A stretch of DNA of 17,341 nt from Verrucomicrobiota bacterium (GTDB lineage: Bacteria; Verrucomicrobiota; Verrucomicrobiia; Limisphaerales; UBA1100), in contig JAPKEI010000014.1 in NCBI GenBank assembly GCA_028872685.1, positions 1 through 17,341 of the forward strand, read 5' to 3'. Positions 6,911-15,223 of the stretch are shown piece after piece. Each line of letters opens with the position of its first letter. Position 1 is the first letter of the stretch. Under the pieces are notes generated by a model, which worked only from the letters and a program-made list of their open reading frames with translations, was not told the origin of the DNA and ran no database searches. Both the position numbers and the translations under genes were made by a program.

Positions 6911-9900
6911 TTAGTTCACCGAGAGTTTGTGGCTCGCCGAGTGGCTGTTGAACTCAGGCGCGTACAGGCATTGGATGCTTGCCATTCCGCTTTGATATTG
7001 GCCTTTGTGCTGGACGCGGACGTTGTACTCGAAGACGTAAACGCCCTTGGGCAGGTAGTCGATGTAGAAGTGCGAGGCCGTGTCGCGGGTCATGTGGTAA
7101 TACCCGAGGCCGTCTTGATACTTGTACTTGCTGAGCACGTTGGTGGGCTCGGTGCCGCTGCCGCGTTGGTCCTTCATGTGGACGTACTCCATATCGCGAT
7201 CGGTGCGGAGCACGAGGCGCACGACGAGTTCGTCACCGGTCTTGAGTCCGCCGCTGATGGGTTTTAGCTGCGGGCCTTTGGACGTGTTCACCTTGGTGAA
7301 GAGCTGTTTGGTGAGCTTCAACGGGGTTCCTTCGTGCGGGGTGACTTTGGAAATGTCCTCCATATATTGCCAGTGCACGCTGCCCCACGCGACGCCTTCG
7401 TCGTGTTTGGTGAGCTTAATTTTGCCGTAGTTGGGCTTCACGTCGCTGCCGAGGAAACGGTGTTCGTAAAAGCCGGTGCCGGCCTCCACGTTTTTGGGCT
7501 CAATCTTGTGGTTGCCCACGGTGACTTCCACCAGCGCATCGCTGACGAGTGGGTTGGCGCCCTGGAGCAGCAGGGCGTAGCACGCGTCGGCGGTAGCCTT
7601 GGTGGTCTTCCAGTCCTGAGTTTGCTTTTGTTTGAGCAGCCAAACCTTGGCTTCCTCGAGCGCTTCGAAGTCCTGCGTCACTTCATGAAAAGCTTCGATC
7701 ATCATCGCCTGCGTTTCGATGGGTGCACGGTACCACCAGTAGCTGTGCTCCTGATCTCGCCAGAAGAGGCCCATTTCCTCGTTGGTGACAGAGCGTTCCT
7801 TGATGGATTTAATGATGAGCTTGGCGAGTTTGTTGTAGTTCGCTTTTTTCTGGAATTTGCCGAAGCGGTTCATGGCGATGGCGACTTGTGCTTGGTTCAT
7901 GCGCGAGAGGCGCAGGAAGTATTGCGTGCCGTCTTTATCAGTCTTCACGGCTTGGCCGAGGAAGTAGTTGATAGCCTCGAGATGTTGAGGTGCCACGGCG
8001 CGGTCTTTCAGGAAGAATGACCGACAGTAGAGATACTGCGCGATGAGCGAAGATAGATTGTTTGCGTCTTTGTTGCCGTGCTTCAGGATTTCGCGATAGT
8101 TTTTATCGATCCAATTATCGAGGCGATTAACGGCCTTGATTGCCATGTTCACGTCCATATCCACATGCATTGCGCGCATGCGGCCGAAGCCGGTGGTGAT
8201 GTAGAGCGTGATGTAATCGCTGGGGCGGCCGCCGGGCATCCACGGCCACGCGCCGTCTGCAAACTGAGTTTCGCGCAGCTTGCGGATAGCCATTTGCGTT
8301 TCAGCGGTGAGGCGATTGTCCTCGAACAGGATGCCCACGTTGCGGCGAGCCTGGCTCTCGCTCTTGGCTTGGCGTAACCAAGGGGTTTCCTCGAGCATCA
8401 CGGCCTTGAGGTCCTGATTTTTCTCCAGCGGACTATCGAGTGCCGGTGTGTTGCGCCATTTATCAAACACGCCGCGGATGCGCGGATCGCTATTGGCGAT
8501 GTGCTGCGCGAGGCCGTTGGCATACAAGCGGGTGAAAGTGCTCATGGTGCTGGGGTGGGGGCTCTCCATCAGGTAGGGGAGCGCCATCACCGCGTACCAG
8601 TTGGGGTTGGAAACCATTTGCACGGTGTAACGCTCGTGTTTGATGGTGTCGCTGCCGCCGGAGGCAATAAGTTTGTCGAAGTTAAATGTCTTCGTCTTGG
8701 GCCCGCGGATTGGGAGAGGTAGGCTTTCAGTAACAAAGATACGGCGGCTGAGTACAGGCAGGAAGCCTTGCTCGCCATCGGTTACCGTGTCGGTGCCACC
8801 GACGGCTTTGTATGTTAGGAAGCCAAGGTCGTCCGGGACGTTGATGCGCCAAGAATAGGTTTTGCTTTGCTTAGCGGGTACGGTGAATTTTTGATCGAGA
8901 TCGGCGTTACCGAGTTGGTCGTCCACACTGTCGTTGGTAAGCGCGTCGGCGAAGGTGAGGCGTACTTTTCCGGTGGCCTCTTTGTCGGTCATATTGGTGA
9001 CCTTCACAGTGAACTCGAGTTGATCGCCCTCGCGCAGGAAGCGCGGCGGGTTGGGTTGCACCATGATGTCCTTGGCGGTAACCGTGCTGCCGCTTAGGAA
9101 GCCGCTACGCAGTTCGTTGTCGTGTGTGAAGCCCATGAACTTCCACTTGGTGAGTGCCTCAGGCATAGAGAATTCCAGTCGCACTTCGCCTTTTTTATTG
9201 GCCACAATGTGCGGCAGGAAGAAGGCGGTTTCGTTGAGGTTCTTGCGGGCGGTAACCTGATCGAGGTTTGGGCCTGAGGAGGAAGCTTCATTATTGGAGC
9301 CATTAGCTCTTTTATCTGCGCCGTCATCGCTTTCCATAACAGCACTATCGTTTTGCGCTTCCTGTGCTCCCCCAAAGGCAGCCGCAGGAGGGGCCGCTTT
9401 AGCAGCTGCACGGGCCATCATTGGAGCGCCCTCAGCCATTGCCATCATTGCTTCCGGTCGGCCTCCTCCGGGTCCTCCACGGAAGGCCATCGATTTTCTT
9501 TGGGCACCATAGTAGGCGTAGCCGTAAAGGTTGGCCGTGATTTCGCGCGGGAAGCTTCGGTAGTTGAGGCTTATATTTTGGTGCGAGCGGCGGTTCCATT
9601 GGCCGTGCAGATGTTGCAGGCCCTTGGCGCTGTTTTCAAAACGCTGGTTCAAGCGGGCGTAATCCTGACGGAACACATTCATGGAGGTCTGCCATTGGTG
9701 CGGCTTGAATTGGTCGAGGCTTTCGTCGTAAAGCACAGCGGCCATTTCGGCGACGGCTTTCTCGGCGTTGGAGCCGGTGATGACGGCGGTCCATTTTTCC
9801 TTTTGGCCGGGCTGGAGTTTGTCGGTGAAATGCTCCCATTTTACGGTGAGGTTTTTATTCGTCCACGGCACATTTATTTTTCGGCTGCTGAGATATGCTC

Positions 9901-12900
9901 GGTTTTCACGCACCATGGTGACATGCAGCGTGAACCCACCGCGCATGGCTTCGTTTACTGCCTGCTTAATGGCGAACTGCGTGAGGCCACGTTCGGTCCA
10001 AAAGCTCTGGAGGATTTTGCGGCGATGCTCGATCTCGATGAACGCGCGGGCTTCACCATAGCCGCTACCCCACAGTGCCATGAACTCGTTACCCGGCTCA
10101 ACGCTCCACGTGGGAGACTTGAGCACGTGTGGTACGCGGATTTTCAATTTGGCCGCCTGCGGGTTGAGTACTTGGATGGGCGCGCGTGCGGTGACTGTTT
10201 TGCCAAAGCGATCCTGTGTTTCGAGAATCACACGGTAGGTGCCTTCCTCTAAATTGAAGTTGAAATTCGCTTGGCCGCTGGCGTCAGTGGTGAAGTCTTT
10301 CTCGGCAATTACTTTACCGAGCTTCCATGAATTGACATTGGAAGAATCCGGCGCGGGCACAAACTCCGGAGCAAACCGGCCGTGGCGCATTGGCATCACG
10401 TTCCGCGGGTTGACGAGCTTGGCGCGCTCGACATTGGCGGGTTGTTGCAGCGCGTAGAGTTTGAGTGTGCCTTCGGCTTTTTGGCCGATGCCATCGAGCG
10501 ACGTGGTGCTGATGCTCACCGCGGTGGCCTTGCCCTGCGCTTGCCAATCGGCTGCGGACACGCTGGCTTTCAGTGCGGTGTAGCCAAGGTTGATGGAATG
10601 GCTATCGCTGCGGGTTTCACCGGTGGTGTCGGTGACGTCCGCGTGGATAGTGTAACGGAATGTTGGTTCATCCTTGGCCGCAACGGTGAGGTCCGGCTTA
10701 GCAATAAAATTCACATCAAACGCACCATTCGGTTTGGTGGTGGCGGTGCCGTGGGCAATTTCCTGACTCTTGCCTTGCGGCGCGGGACGCCACCAATAGT
10801 GCCAACCCCACCAAGCGGGGTAACGCACTTCACGGACGACGCGCCATTTGACTTTAGCATCGTTGATGGCCGCGCCGGTGTAGCCGGTAGCTTTGCCAAT
10901 GAGAGCGACTTCGCCGCTGAGTTTGCCGGCTGTCTTCGGAGCCTCGAGTTCCACTTGGAATTTCGGCCGTTTGTACTCCTCAACATTGATGGACGCATTG
11001 CCGCGTGGGCCGGTGGTGATCTGCAAACTCATGCGGCCCAGCACGCGGTCGCGCGGTGCGGTGAACTTGCCGCTGAACGAGCCGTAATCGTTGGCTCGGT
11101 GTTGCTGGCGGGAAACCTCTTTGCCATTGCGATCGCGGAAGATGACCGTCACGAATGAATTCGGAATGGTGCGGTAGTTGTCGTTGTGCTGATCGACATG
11201 AATGCAGAGGCCTTTGTATTCCACCGTTTGGCCGGGTCGATAAAGCGAGCGATCAGTGAAAAAGATGGTGCGATCATACGGGCGCGGGTTGCTGATGCGG
11301 CCGTGGTTGTAATAATCATTCGCGGTGCTGAGTTGTTGGCCGCCTTTGCTGGCGAGTAAAAGATAGCCGCGCTGCACGGCTTGGAATTTAAAATGGCCGT
11401 TGGCATCGGACATTGTTGGGGCCACTTCAGTGCGACCTCCGTTGCGCTCGCGGAACCACGCGCGGACCTTGGTGTTGGCCACCGGCTCGCCGCTGTTGGC
11501 ATCGAGCACGAAGCCCTCGACAAGGCCATTGCCGCTTCGCTGGCGCATGACGATGGAAAGGTCGCTGGCCCAGAAGCTTGTGTAATAGCAAACGTTGTTT
11601 GCTGCAGTGAAGTTTTCAGTGTGGCTGCTGATGAGATAATAAAATCCCTGCGGCATTCCCTTGGGTGGTTTGATAGTTTTGACTGCCTCGTGATAGTCGG
11701 CGGTGGGGGGCAGCTTGACACTCCATTCCTTGATGACTTCCTTGCGGAGCAGGGCGGCACGTTCGTTGTTGTCGAGCCAATTTGGATTGCCGCGTTTGCG
11801 TTTCATTGCCGCTTCCCAATTCTCGGCTACCACGCGGAAGTGGATTTGATCCACATTGCGGTACTTGATGGTGATCTCGGATTGAGGGTCATTCCAAACG
11901 CGCTCAATGGTGACGTTGCTGCTCTTGGCCTCGATTTGGATGACGAGGTTGTGGCACTGCGCCCCGCCGGGAGTTTTCGGGAATGCGTTTGCGCCTTGAA
12001 GGGCGATTTTGCGGGCCTGCACTTTGTCGCCCTCTTGGTTGAGTGAGCTGGCGAGGTTGAAGCGCGCGCGGGCGCTGATGCGGTGGTCGGCCCATTCGCC
12101 GATGAAGCGTTTGAGCGCAGCGCGGTAGCGATCGTTTTTGGTTTCGCCGAAGGCTTTGTTTTTACCGAAGTTGATGCGGGCGAGGTCGGCGTCAATGTAC
12201 GCGCTTTTGTCTTTGTCGTTTTTGTGGAACGCGAGCAAATCGCGGTAGAGGTTCAGTGCTTTGACTGTACGGCTCTCAGTATCGGTGGTCTTGATTTGCC
12301 ACGTCATAAATTCCGCGGCTGAGTCAAAGATCGGATCAGTAGCACTCAGTTCAAATGCATCCTCAGCTTTCGCGCCAGCTTGTTCTCCACTGCTGTAAAA
12401 CTGTAGTGCATTGTACACGAGGAAATCGTACATCGTAGGTCGGAAGTTGTCAGGCGCAGTGCCCTTTTGAAGAAGCTCGTTGTAATCGGCCACGGGGATT
12501 TCCTTGAGAACCGCCTTATGGACGAGGGCCTTATTGAATTGCTTGTCTATCTCATTAAAAATACGCGGCAAATCCCATGTCTCAAAATCGTTACCCGCGC
12601 TCGCTCCGGTGCGCGTGCGTTGCAGGAAGCGCCAGCGGTTTTGCTGGAAATAATGCCAATACCAATTGGCGAGGATCGCCTCCATCACCGGCTTCATTTC
12701 CTTGGGCGCCTTCGTGATCTCGGCCTCCATACGGCGAATCTTCTCCTGCGCTTTGTTGCCTTGAATGGTGCCCTCAAGCGCCATTTTTTTGCCAATCGCC
12801 TTGATGGCTTCGGCGTAATCCTTGTCACGCAGCGTTTGCGCGATGATCGGTTCAAGATGTGTGATGGCTGTCTTGGGTAGCCCCTTCTTGAGGGCGGCAT

Positions 12901-13009
12901 CGTACGCCTTCCAGTTTTGTGCTTTGGAAAGCTTGGCGGGCGGATCCGCGGCATTGATGAGCGTGATGGCGACGGCTACGAGGGCCAGAGAAGCAACGAT
13001 TTTTTTCAT
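6911..13009 (-). CDS. Secreted alpha-2-macroglobulin-family protein lacking the thioester
   Basis: A 2032-residue exported protein with signal peptide MKKIVASLALVAVAITLINA, cut near residue 20. It has no lipobox, unlike E. coli YfhM. The start at 13009 is chosen for this signal; the frame runs open to 13219 without a better start. Order of parts: an N-terminal helical, TPR-like region (about 25-440); macroglobulin domains from about 493 (VEGFVLDANSGEPV) including the MG2 pattern FTDRSLYRPGQTVEYKG near 580; a Gly/Ala/Met-rich segment (about 1174-1240); the A2M signature KWKFMGFTHDN near 1286; a thioester-type helical domain (about 1477-1800, with GAWPWMPGGRPSDYIT); and a C-terminal receptor-like domain (RDMEYVHMKDQR, DYLPKGVYVFEY). 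At the thioester site the expected C-x-E-Q is S-T-M-S (1487-1490), so covalent trapping is not possible. It is divergent from the MoxR operon. Confidence 0.93.
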   Translation of the reverse strand: MKKIVASLALVAVAITLINAADPPAKLSKAQNWKAYDAALKKGLPKTAITHLEPIIAQTLRDKDYAEAIKAIGKKMALEGTIQGNKAQEKIRRMEAEITKAPKEMKPVMEAILANWYWHYFQQNRWRFLQRTRTGASAGNDFETWDLPRIFNEIDKQFNKALVHKAVLKEIPVADYNELLQKGTAPDNFRPTMYDFLVYNALQFYSSGEQAGAKAEDAFELSATDPIFDSAAEFMTWQIKTTDTESRTVKALNLYRDLLAFHKNDKDKSAYIDADLARINFGKNKAFGETKNDRYRAALKRFIGEWADHRISARARFNLASSLNQEGDKVQARKIALQGANAFPKTPGGAQCHNLVIQIEAKSSNVTIERVWNDPQSEITIKYRNVDQIHFRVVAENWEAAMKRKRGNPNWLDNNERAALLRKEVIKEWSVKLPPTADYHEAVKTIKPPKGMPQGFYYLISSHTENFTAANNVCYYTSFWASDLSIVMRQRSGNGLVEGFVLDANSGEPVANTKVRAWFRERNGGRTEVAPTMSDANGHFKFQAVQRGYLLLASKGGQQLSTANDYYNHGRISNPRPYDRTIFFTDRSLYRPGQTVEYKGLCIHVDQHNDNYRTIPNSFVTVIFRDRNGKEVSRQQHRANDYGSFSGKFTAPRDRVLGRMSLQITTGPRGNASINVEEYKRPKFQVELEAPKTAGKLSGEVALIGKATGYTGAAINDAKVKWRVVREVRYPAWWGWHYWWRPAPQGKSQEIAHGTATTKPNGAFDVNFIAKPDLTVAAKDEPTFRYTIHADVTDTTGETRSDSHSINLGYTALKASVSAADWQAQGKATAVSISTTSLDGIGQKAEGTLKLYALQQPANVERAKLVNPRNVMPMRHGRFAPEFVPAPDSSNVNSWKLGKVIAEKDFTTDASGQANFNFNLEEGTYRVILETQDRFGKTVTARAPIQVLNPQAAKLKIRVPHVLKSPTWSVEPGNEFMALWGSGYGEARAFIEIEHRRKILQSFWTERGLTQFAIKQAVNEAMRGGFTLHVTMVRENRAYLSSRKINVPWTNKNLTVKWEHFTDKLQPGQKEKWTAVITGSNAEKAVAEMAAVLYDESLDQFKPHQWQTSMNVFRQDYARLNQRFENSAKGLQHLHGQWNRRSHQNISLNYRSFPREITANLYGYAYYGAQRKSMAFRGGPGGGRPEAMMAMAEGAPMMARAAAKAAPPAAAFGGAQEAQNDSAVMESDDGADKRANGSNNEASSSGPNLDQVTARKNLNETAFFLPHIVANKKGEVRLEFSMPEALTKWKFMGFTHDNELRSGFLSGSTVTAKDIMVQPNPPRFLREGDQLEFTVKVTNMTDKEATGKVRLTFADALTNDSVDDQLGNADLDQKFTVPAKQSKTYSWRINVPDDLGFLTYKAVGGTDTVTDGEQGFLPVLSRRIFVTESLPLPIRGPKTKTFNFDKLIASGGSDTIKHERYTVQMVSNPNWYAVMALPYLMESPHPSTMSTFTRLYANGLAQHIANSDPRIRGVFDKWRNTPALDSPLEKNQDLKAVMLEETPWLRQAKSESQARRNVGILFEDNRLTAETQMAIRKLRETQFADGAWPWMPGGRPSDYITLYITTGFGRMRAMHVDMDVNMAIKAVNRLDNWIDKNYREILKHGNKDANNLSSLIAQYLYCRSFFLKDRAVAPQHLEAINYFLGQAVKTDKDGTQYFLRLSRMNQAQVAIAMNRFGKFQKKANYNKLAKLIIKSIKERSVTNEEMGLFWRDQEHSYWWYRAPIETQAMMIEAFHEVTQDFEALEEAKVWLLKQKQTQDWKTTKATADACYALLLQGANPLVSDALVEVTVGNHKIEPKNVEAGTGFYEHRFLGSDVKPNYGKIKLTKHDEGVAWGSVHWQYMEDISKVTPHEGTPLKLTKQLFTKVNTSKGPQLKPISGGLKTGDELVVRLVLRTDRDMEYVHMKDQRGSGTEPTNVLSKYKYQDGLGYYHMTRDTASHFYIDYLPKGVYVFEYNVRVQHKGQYQSGMASIQCLYAPEFNSHSASHKLSVN

Positions 13010-13264
13010 AGTATTGAGAACAGTTTTGCAACTAATTGGGAATTGGACGGAACAATGCACAACTATGCTCCGCCAAATGAGCATTTGCAAAGGTTGAAGC
13101 CAAGCGACGGCGATGGCAACCCAAATCCAGTATTCCAGTATAACACTATATTGTTTGCCTCGGGGGAGGTTTTCGCTAGGCTCACCGTCCAACGGCAGCA
13201 CAGGTATATTTTTATGCACAAACTAACCCTTCTTGACGCGGATGCCCCGAATTCTGGCGGTGGC
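13010..13264. promoter_or_regulatory. Divergent intergenic region between A2M and moxR
   Basis: This region must hold the start signals of both the A2M gene and the moxR operon. A 14-bp dyad, CAAATG-AG-CATTTG, lies at 13074-13087 and is a candidate operator. AT-rich hexamers TATAAC (13139-13144) and TATATT (13147-13152) could be -10 boxes for moxR, but no convincing -35 box is spaced correctly. I therefore do not assign a promoter. The A2M start has no Shine-Dalgarno site. Confidence 0.4.
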
Positions 13265-14284
13265 ATGAATCAGGTTTCTGACGAAGACAAAAAAGCGGTC
13301 GATCAACTGCGCGAGCAGTACAACGGCATGCGGGCGGAGATGGCGAAGATCATCATCGGCCAGGACAAAGTGGTGGAACAGATGTTGATCTGCATCCTCT
13401 CTCGCGGTCATAGCCTGTTGATGGGTGTGCCGGGGTTGGCGAAGACGTTAATGGTTAACTCGTTGTCGAAAATTATGAGCCTGCAGTTTAGCCGCATTCA
13501 GTTCACGCCGGACTTGATGCCGAGCGACATCACGGGCACTGAGATTTTGCAGGAAGGCGAAGCGGGGCGGCGCCAGTTTGAATTCGTGAAAGGCCCCATC
13601 TTCTCGAACATCGTGCTTGCGGATGAAATCAACCGTACGCCGCCTAAGACACAGAGCGCGCTTTTGGAGGCGATGCAGGAGCATCGCGTCACCACCGGCG
13701 GCGAGCATCGCGAGTTGCCGCAACCGTTCTTCGTGTTGGCCACGCAAAATCCAATCGAGCAGGAAGGCACGTATCCGTTGCCCGAAGCGCAGTTGGATCG
13801 TTTTATGTTTCTCATCAACGTGGATTATCCCAGCGTGGAAGAGGAGCGCCGTATTGCCCGCGAAACCACCGGCACGCACGTGGCGGATTTGCAGGAGGTC
13901 ATCGATGGCCCCACATTGCAGCGCTACCAAAGCCTAGTGGAGCGCGTGCCCGTTCCTGATCATGTTTATGATGACATTGTGGACATGGTGCGCCTCACGC
14001 GTCCGAAGGCGGAAAACGCGCCCGAGTGGATTCAGAAATGGGTCACGTGGGGTTCCGGTCCGCGCGCGGTGCAGTATCTTGTTCGCGGCGCCAAGGCGCA
14101 CGCGGTGTTGCACGGCCGCTACGTGGTCGGCTGGGAAGACGTGGAAGCGGTCGCGCACTCGGTGCTCAGCCATCGCATCCTTACCAACTTCCAGGCGCAA
14201 AGCGAAGGCGTGGACAGCTCGTTTGTGATCGATAAACTACTCGAGAACATTGCTGATAAAGAAGCGGCGATGGCCACCCAGTAA
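13265..14284 (+). CDS. MoxR-family AAA+ ATPase
   Basis: A 339-residue MoxR ATPase. Visible motifs: Walker A GVPGLAKT (54-61), Walker B with Asp120-Glu121 (LADEINR), sensor 1 Asn162 in LATQNP, arginine finger Arg179 in EAQLDRF, and sensor 2 Arg267 in WGSGPRAVQ. The family signatures FTPDLMPSDITGTE and LEAMQEHRVT are present. MoxR proteins are chaperone-like ATPases that act with von Willebrand A (vWA) proteins on metal-centre assembly, protein maturation or stress responses. The start at 13265 (MNQVSDEDKK) fits the usual length; an in-frame ATG at 13214 would add 17 residues. Neither has a strong ribosome site. It is the first gene of a plus-strand operon with DUF58 and BatA-like genes, which encode the expected vWA partners. 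Confidence 0.95.
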   Translation: MNQVSDEDKKAVDQLREQYNGMRAEMAKIIIGQDKVVEQMLICILSRGHSLLMGVPGLAKTLMVNSLSKIMSLQFSRIQFTPDLMPSDITGTEILQEGEAGRRQFEFVKGPIFSNIVLADEINRTPPKTQSALLEAMQEHRVTTGGEHRELPQPFFVLATQNPIEQEGTYPLPEAQLDRFMFLINVDYPSVEEERRIARETTGTHVADLQEVIDGPTLQRYQSLVERVPVPDHVYDDIVDMVRLTRPKAENAPEWIQKWVTWGSGPRAVQYLVRGAKAHAVLHGRYVVGWEDVEAVAHSVLSHRILTNFQAQSEGVDSSFVIDKLLENIADKEAAMATQ

Positions 14285-14304
14285 ACCGGCCCACAAACCG
14301 GCCC
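14283..14304 (+). repeat. Short tandem repeat before the DUF58 start
   Basis: AAACCGGCCC occurs twice, at 14283-14292 and 14295-14304, with a period of 12 bases. It begins in the moxR stop codon and fills most of the gap before the TTG start of the DUF58 gene. It has no Shine-Dalgarno character. Confidence 0.6.
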
Positions 14305-14311
14305 CGCCATT

Positions 14312-15223
14312 TTGGAACAGGACGCTTACAACGAAATACTTGACGGTGATGTGCTTACCCGCTTGAGCGGGCAATTCTTGCACGCGCGCCAGCCGATGGT
14401 GGGTAACATCGTCGGCCATCACAAAAGCCCCTACCGCGGCTCCAGCGTCGAGTTTGCCGAGTACCGCAAATACGTGCCCGGCGATGATCCGCGCCTGTTG
14501 GACTGGCGAGTGCTCGCGCGTACGGATCGCTACTTTATCCGAGAATTCGAGGCCGACACCAACTTACGTTGCTATATAGTAGTGGATTGTAGCGAGAGTA
14601 TGTCCTTCGGCGAAAAGGGAATGCGAAAGTTCGATTACGCTCGAAAGATCGCCGCCACGCTGAGCTACATGCTTTCGCATCAGGGCGACGCAGTGGGCTT
14701 GCAACTTTTCGATAATGGCGTGGCCGCGGACATTCCGCCGCGCCGGAACCCGCTGCACCTCAAGCATATCTTCGACACGTTGGTCAAGGCGAAGACGCAA
14801 AACGAAACCGGCCTCGTGCAGGAACTGCACCAATTTGCCGAACGTATTCGGCAACGTGCGTTGGTGATTATCATCTCTGATTGTTTTTGTGACGTGGATG
14901 ATCTGCTCAATTGCTTCGAGCATTTGCATTTCCAGAAACATGACTTCGCGCTGTTCCATTTATTGGATCCGTTAGAGCTGGACTTGGACCTCGATCGCCC
15001 TATTCGTTTTCAGGATATGGAAGGCAGCGACGTGTTGCTGGCCGAGCCGGAAATTATCCGCGAGCCGTACCTTGAAGCCGTGCGCGAATACCTTGTGAGA
15101 ATCCACGAAGGCTGCAACAAGCACAACGCTGACTACCGGCGCGTGAGTACCGATCAACCCTACGACGCCATTCTTGCCGACTTCCTAGTCGATCGTGAGA
15201 TGCTTGCCAAAGGTCGCGCATGA
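14312..15223 (+). CDS. DUF58 vWA-like protein
   Basis: A 303-residue cytoplasmic protein. The DUF58 core is at about 47-84 (EFAEYRKYVPGDDPRLLDWRVLARTDRYFIREFE). It is followed by a vWA fold with a MIDAS metal site of the form D92-C-S94-E-S96 and a second Asp in IIISDC (Asp190). The start is TTG at 14312: no ATG or GTG lies between the moxR stop and this codon, and the first later ATG (residue 29) would remove conserved N-terminal sequence. The gene lies 27 bases after moxR in the same frame, and its stop overlaps the next start as ATGA. DUF58 proteins are the usual neighbours and presumed partners of MoxR. Confidence 0.92.
   Translation: MEQDAYNEILDGDVLTRLSGQFLHARQPMVGNIVGHHKSPYRGSSVEFAEYRKYVPGDDPRLLDWRVLARTDRYFIREFEADTNLRCYIVVDCSESMSFGEKGMRKFDYARKIAATLSYMLSHQGDAVGLQLFDNGVAADIPPRRNPLHLKHIFDTLVKAKTQNETGLVQELHQFAERIRQRALVIIISDCFCDVDDLLNCFEHLHFQKHDFALFHLLDPLELDLDLDRPIRFQDMEGSDVLLAEPEIIREPYLEAVREYLVRIHEGCNKHNADYRRVSTDQPYDAILADFLVDREMLAKGRA

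Noticed and set aside
9353..10252. A 299-codon plus-strand open frame inside the A2M gene
   Set aside because: It lies wholly opposite a clearly conserved protein, has no recognisable domain, and its composition is that of an antisense shadow of GC-rich codons. The same holds for frames at 7334-8020, 10382-11158 and 11381-12046.
13010..13219. 70-residue upstream extension of the A2M protein
   Set aside because: It would place a typical signal peptide inside the protein, overlaps the upstream moxR start option and shows no conserved sequence.
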